Below are positions 4,997 to 6,668 of a stretch of 6,668 nucleotides of DNA, piece after piece. The notes beneath the pieces are model-generated. The model ran no database searches and was not told where the DNA came from. It saw only the letters and a list, made by a program, of their open reading frames with translations. Made by a program: the position numbers and the translations under genes. Positions within the stretch are counted from its first letter, which is position 1. The number at the start of each line of letters is the position of its first letter. This DNA comes from an uncultured Eubacteriales bacterium (GTDB taxonomy: Bacteria; Bacillota; Clostridia; Lachnospirales; Lachnospiraceae): positions 1 to 6,668 of the forward strand of contig OMSP01000078.1 in NCBI GenBank assembly GCA_900313775.1, in the 5' to 3' direction.

Positions 4997-6622
4997 TATT
5001 CCCATAACCCAGTCATAAATACTCTTCACATAGCTATATTCATCAACGGGTACGCTATAACTGTCTTTCTGTAATTTGTTTGTGATAGTATTGAGTCGTA
5101 TAATCCAGTCTGTTTTCGGATCCTTTCCACCAGCCAGATTAATTTCTTCCGGACGAACAAAAGTATCTTCAAAGAAAAGAGACCAGTTTCTGCCATTGAG
5201 TACAATCTGCTTGCAATCTGCCAGAGTAATATAATTCCAAATAGGAATGTCAATCTCTTCCCCGTTATTTGAAACATGTTCGTAAACCGCTTCATCCGCC
5301 TCGTTTTTAGCTCTTGTATAGATAGGCTTAGGAAGTCCTTTTATCAGCCAGCTATCTCCGAAGTAGTCTTCGAGCCTGCCAGCAATAATATCTTTAATCT
5401 TAGACTCGATTTCACGAAGCATAGACTTTGTCTCATCGTTATATACCTTTGTCTCGTTTTGCCAGTATTCTTCTAGGCCTTCTGGATTGAAATCAAGCCG
5501 CGCATCGGCTACTGCCTTTTGATAAGCCCGCCAGAACCTTGTATCTGCACCGCCACCAAAATATCCTCGTAAATCTTTACGCTGTTCTGCATTTAACGCA
5601 TTTATGTAATCTGTAAGCGGCTTTAGGTAGTACTGGATCAATCCAAACATGTCATCCAGGTCTTGAGATTTAGGTGTGATCATCCCTTTATCGACCAGCA
5701 TATTCACTATGTCATCTATAACTCGAATCACCGCCTGCATGCCGCGGTTCATCGTAAGCATTCCGCTGTCTCGATCACCTTTGTCCCATTCGGGAAGACA
5801 GGTTTCTCTAATATACAGCAGGCACTTCTCTATAAATGGATAGAAAAGATCACAAGTCTCTTGATTGTCTCCGCAATCAAACGTTCCTGCCTTCTGAAGA
5901 ACATTTTTCTTCCCGTAGGTATCGAAGAAACGGCATTTTCGAAGAGCAGACTGAATAGCTTCAACTGTAATACACCGATCCGGTGTTGATTCATTTTCAC
6001 CAATAACTACTCTGGAATGAAGCGGAGAAGTGGGCTCTTCTCCAAGCATCTGGGCAATCTTAGAACGGAGGGCCTGCCTTCTTTCAGAATAATCATTAGA
6101 TTCCCAAAGCATATCTGCATTTAGTGTGACTCGAAGCGATTTGGGGACTGCTTTTTGGTTCTCGTTAATATCCATGAACAGCTTAATCTGTTCACTCCGC
6201 TCGAGATCCACAAAAGCCACTACAGGGATGGTATTGGTAGATGCATACAAGGAATCGGAATAGCCATATAAACGATGCTGGCCATCAATAATATAGGCAG
6301 ATCGGTACCTTTTGGGAATATGCAAGATACCTATTTTGGATATTGTACTATCGACCTTTGATGACGCTTGATCAAAGGTTAACCCTTTACCGTTGGTATC
6401 GATACTTATGATGATAGAGTTAGGGAAATAGCCACCCTCATTGATGAAGCTTCTAACTTCCTGAAGCCGCTTCTTCTTTATCAATCGCTGATATGTGGGC
6501 ATCATACGAGTTTTACTGTTACAGACTGGACATAGCAGCCACTCGAAGCTATCCATATAATTCATTTCAAATTTCTCTGAACATCCAAACTCTTTGAGCC
6601 GTGATAACAGAACCAATCGCAA
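4985..6622 (-). CDS. DGQHR-domain protein (DndB/DpdB-like superfamily) with KTR-like N-terminus
   Basis: The core is a DGQHR domain: YQRLIKKKRLQEVRSFI (44-60), GGYFPNSIIISI (63-74), AYIIDGQHRLYGY (109-121), IPVVAFVDL (132-140) and FMDINENQKAVPKSLRVTL (149-167). The domain is shared with DndB, the regulator of DNA phosphorothioation, and with DpdB of the 7-deazaguanine DNA-modification system. The long C-terminal part (about 220-545) is mostly helical with no known motif. Residues 24-39 (DSFEWLLCPVCNSKTR) instead match the start of Cys-rich KTR zinc-ribbon proteins from mobile elements, without the second CxxC. The reading frame opens at a TTG (6622) directly after a TAA and has no good ribosome binding site. 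The ATGs at 6565 and 6556 (residues 20 and 23) are alternative starts; that at 6565 is one base after the stop of the short hydrophobic ORF. The DGQHR call is firm, the start is uncertain. Confidence 0.85.
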   Translation of the reverse strand: MRLVLLSRLKEFGCSEKFEMNYMDSFEWLLCPVCNSKTRMMPTYQRLIKKKRLQEVRSFINEGGYFPNSIIISIDTNGKGLTFDQASSKVDSTISKIGILHIPKRYRSAYIIDGQHRLYGYSDSLYASTNTIPVVAFVDLERSEQIKLFMDINENQKAVPKSLRVTLNADMLWESNDYSERRQALRSKIAQMLGEEPTSPLHSRVVIGENESTPDRCITVEAIQSALRKCRFFDTYGKKNVLQKAGTFDCGDNQETCDLFYPFIEKCLLYIRETCLPEWDKGDRDSGMLTMNRGMQAVIRVIDDIVNMLVDKGMITPKSQDLDDMFGLIQYYLKPLTDYINALNAEQRKDLRGYFGGGADTRFWRAYQKAVADARLDFNPEGLEEYWQNETKVYNDETKSMLREIESKIKDIIAGRLEDYFGDSWLIKGLPKPIYTRAKNEADEAVYEHVSNNGEEIDIPIWNYITLADCKQIVLNGRNWSLFFEDTFVRPEEINLAGGKDPKTDWIIRLNTITNKLQKDSYSVPVDEYSYVKSIYDWVMGILVF

Positions 6623-6665
6623 TTATCATAGCCAATAGTAAGAACGAAAACTGTATTCCACTCAT
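6567..6665 (-). CDS. Short hydrophobic ORF at the right edge, possibly partial
   Basis: This is a 32-residue reading frame beginning at an ATG three bases from the window edge. It could be the tail of a longer gene. Its centre (FSFLLLAMIIAIGSVIT, 6-22) would form one membrane helix, followed by a short basic tail. The TGA stop is one base before the ATG at 6565 of the DGQHR frame, an arrangement compatible with translational coupling. I recognise no family, and chance is a real possibility. Confidence 0.3.
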   Translation of the reverse strand: MSGIQFSFLLLAMIIAIGSVITAQRVWMFREI

Positions 6666-6668
6666 TGC

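Noticed and set aside
1..6668. tRNA, rRNA, CRISPR array, insertion sequence or attachment site
   Set aside because: No cloverleaf, regularly spaced repeats, transposase or integrase motifs, or paired direct repeats were seen on either strand.

Overview
The window looks like accessory DNA from a member of the Bacillota, most likely a clostridial or related anaerobe. Three things suggest this: AGGAGG-type ribosome binding sites, frequent GTG and TTG starts, and a LexA operator of the Bacillus type (CGAAC-N4-GTTTG). The taxonomic assignment is inference. Every supported gene lies on the minus strand, so the window is read from right to left. No tRNA, rRNA, CRISPR array, transposase or integrase is visible.

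Right half (about 6668 to 3144). A short hydrophobic ORF at the right edge is followed by a DGQHR-domain gene of the DndB/DpdB-like superfamily. Its N-terminus looks like the first half of a Cys-rich KTR zinc ribbon. Next come a WYL-domain transcriptional regulator and a protein resembling the uncharacterised DUF6994 family. Gaps are short (69 and 38 bases), so this could be one transcription unit. A DGQHR protein next to a WYL regulator recalls anti-phage and DNA-modification loci, but no effector is proven here.

Boundary (about 3084 to 2945). A perfect 11-bp hairpin separates the two halves. Just beyond it is a near-consensus promoter whose 17-bp spacer contains a LexA box.

Left half (2944 to 1). 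This is a compact SOS operon of six genes: a LexA-family self-cleaving repressor, a 66-aa zinc-ribbon protein, a 74-aa small protein starting with TTG, an ImmA/IrrE-type metallopeptidase starting with GTG, a 97-aa Com-like zinc-ribbon protein, and a Y-family (UmuC/DinB-type) translesion polymerase cut by the left edge. The last three genes overlap. A 9-bp bulged hairpin sits between the second and third genes. The likely logic is that DNA damage triggers LexA autocleavage, which derepresses the whole operon, including the mutagenic polymerase and the second peptidase. The repressor has a Cys-Gly cleavage dipeptide, as in UmuD, and no separate umuD gene is seen.

The SOS operon is visibly more GC-rich than the DGQHR and DUF6994-like genes, so the two halves may have different origins.
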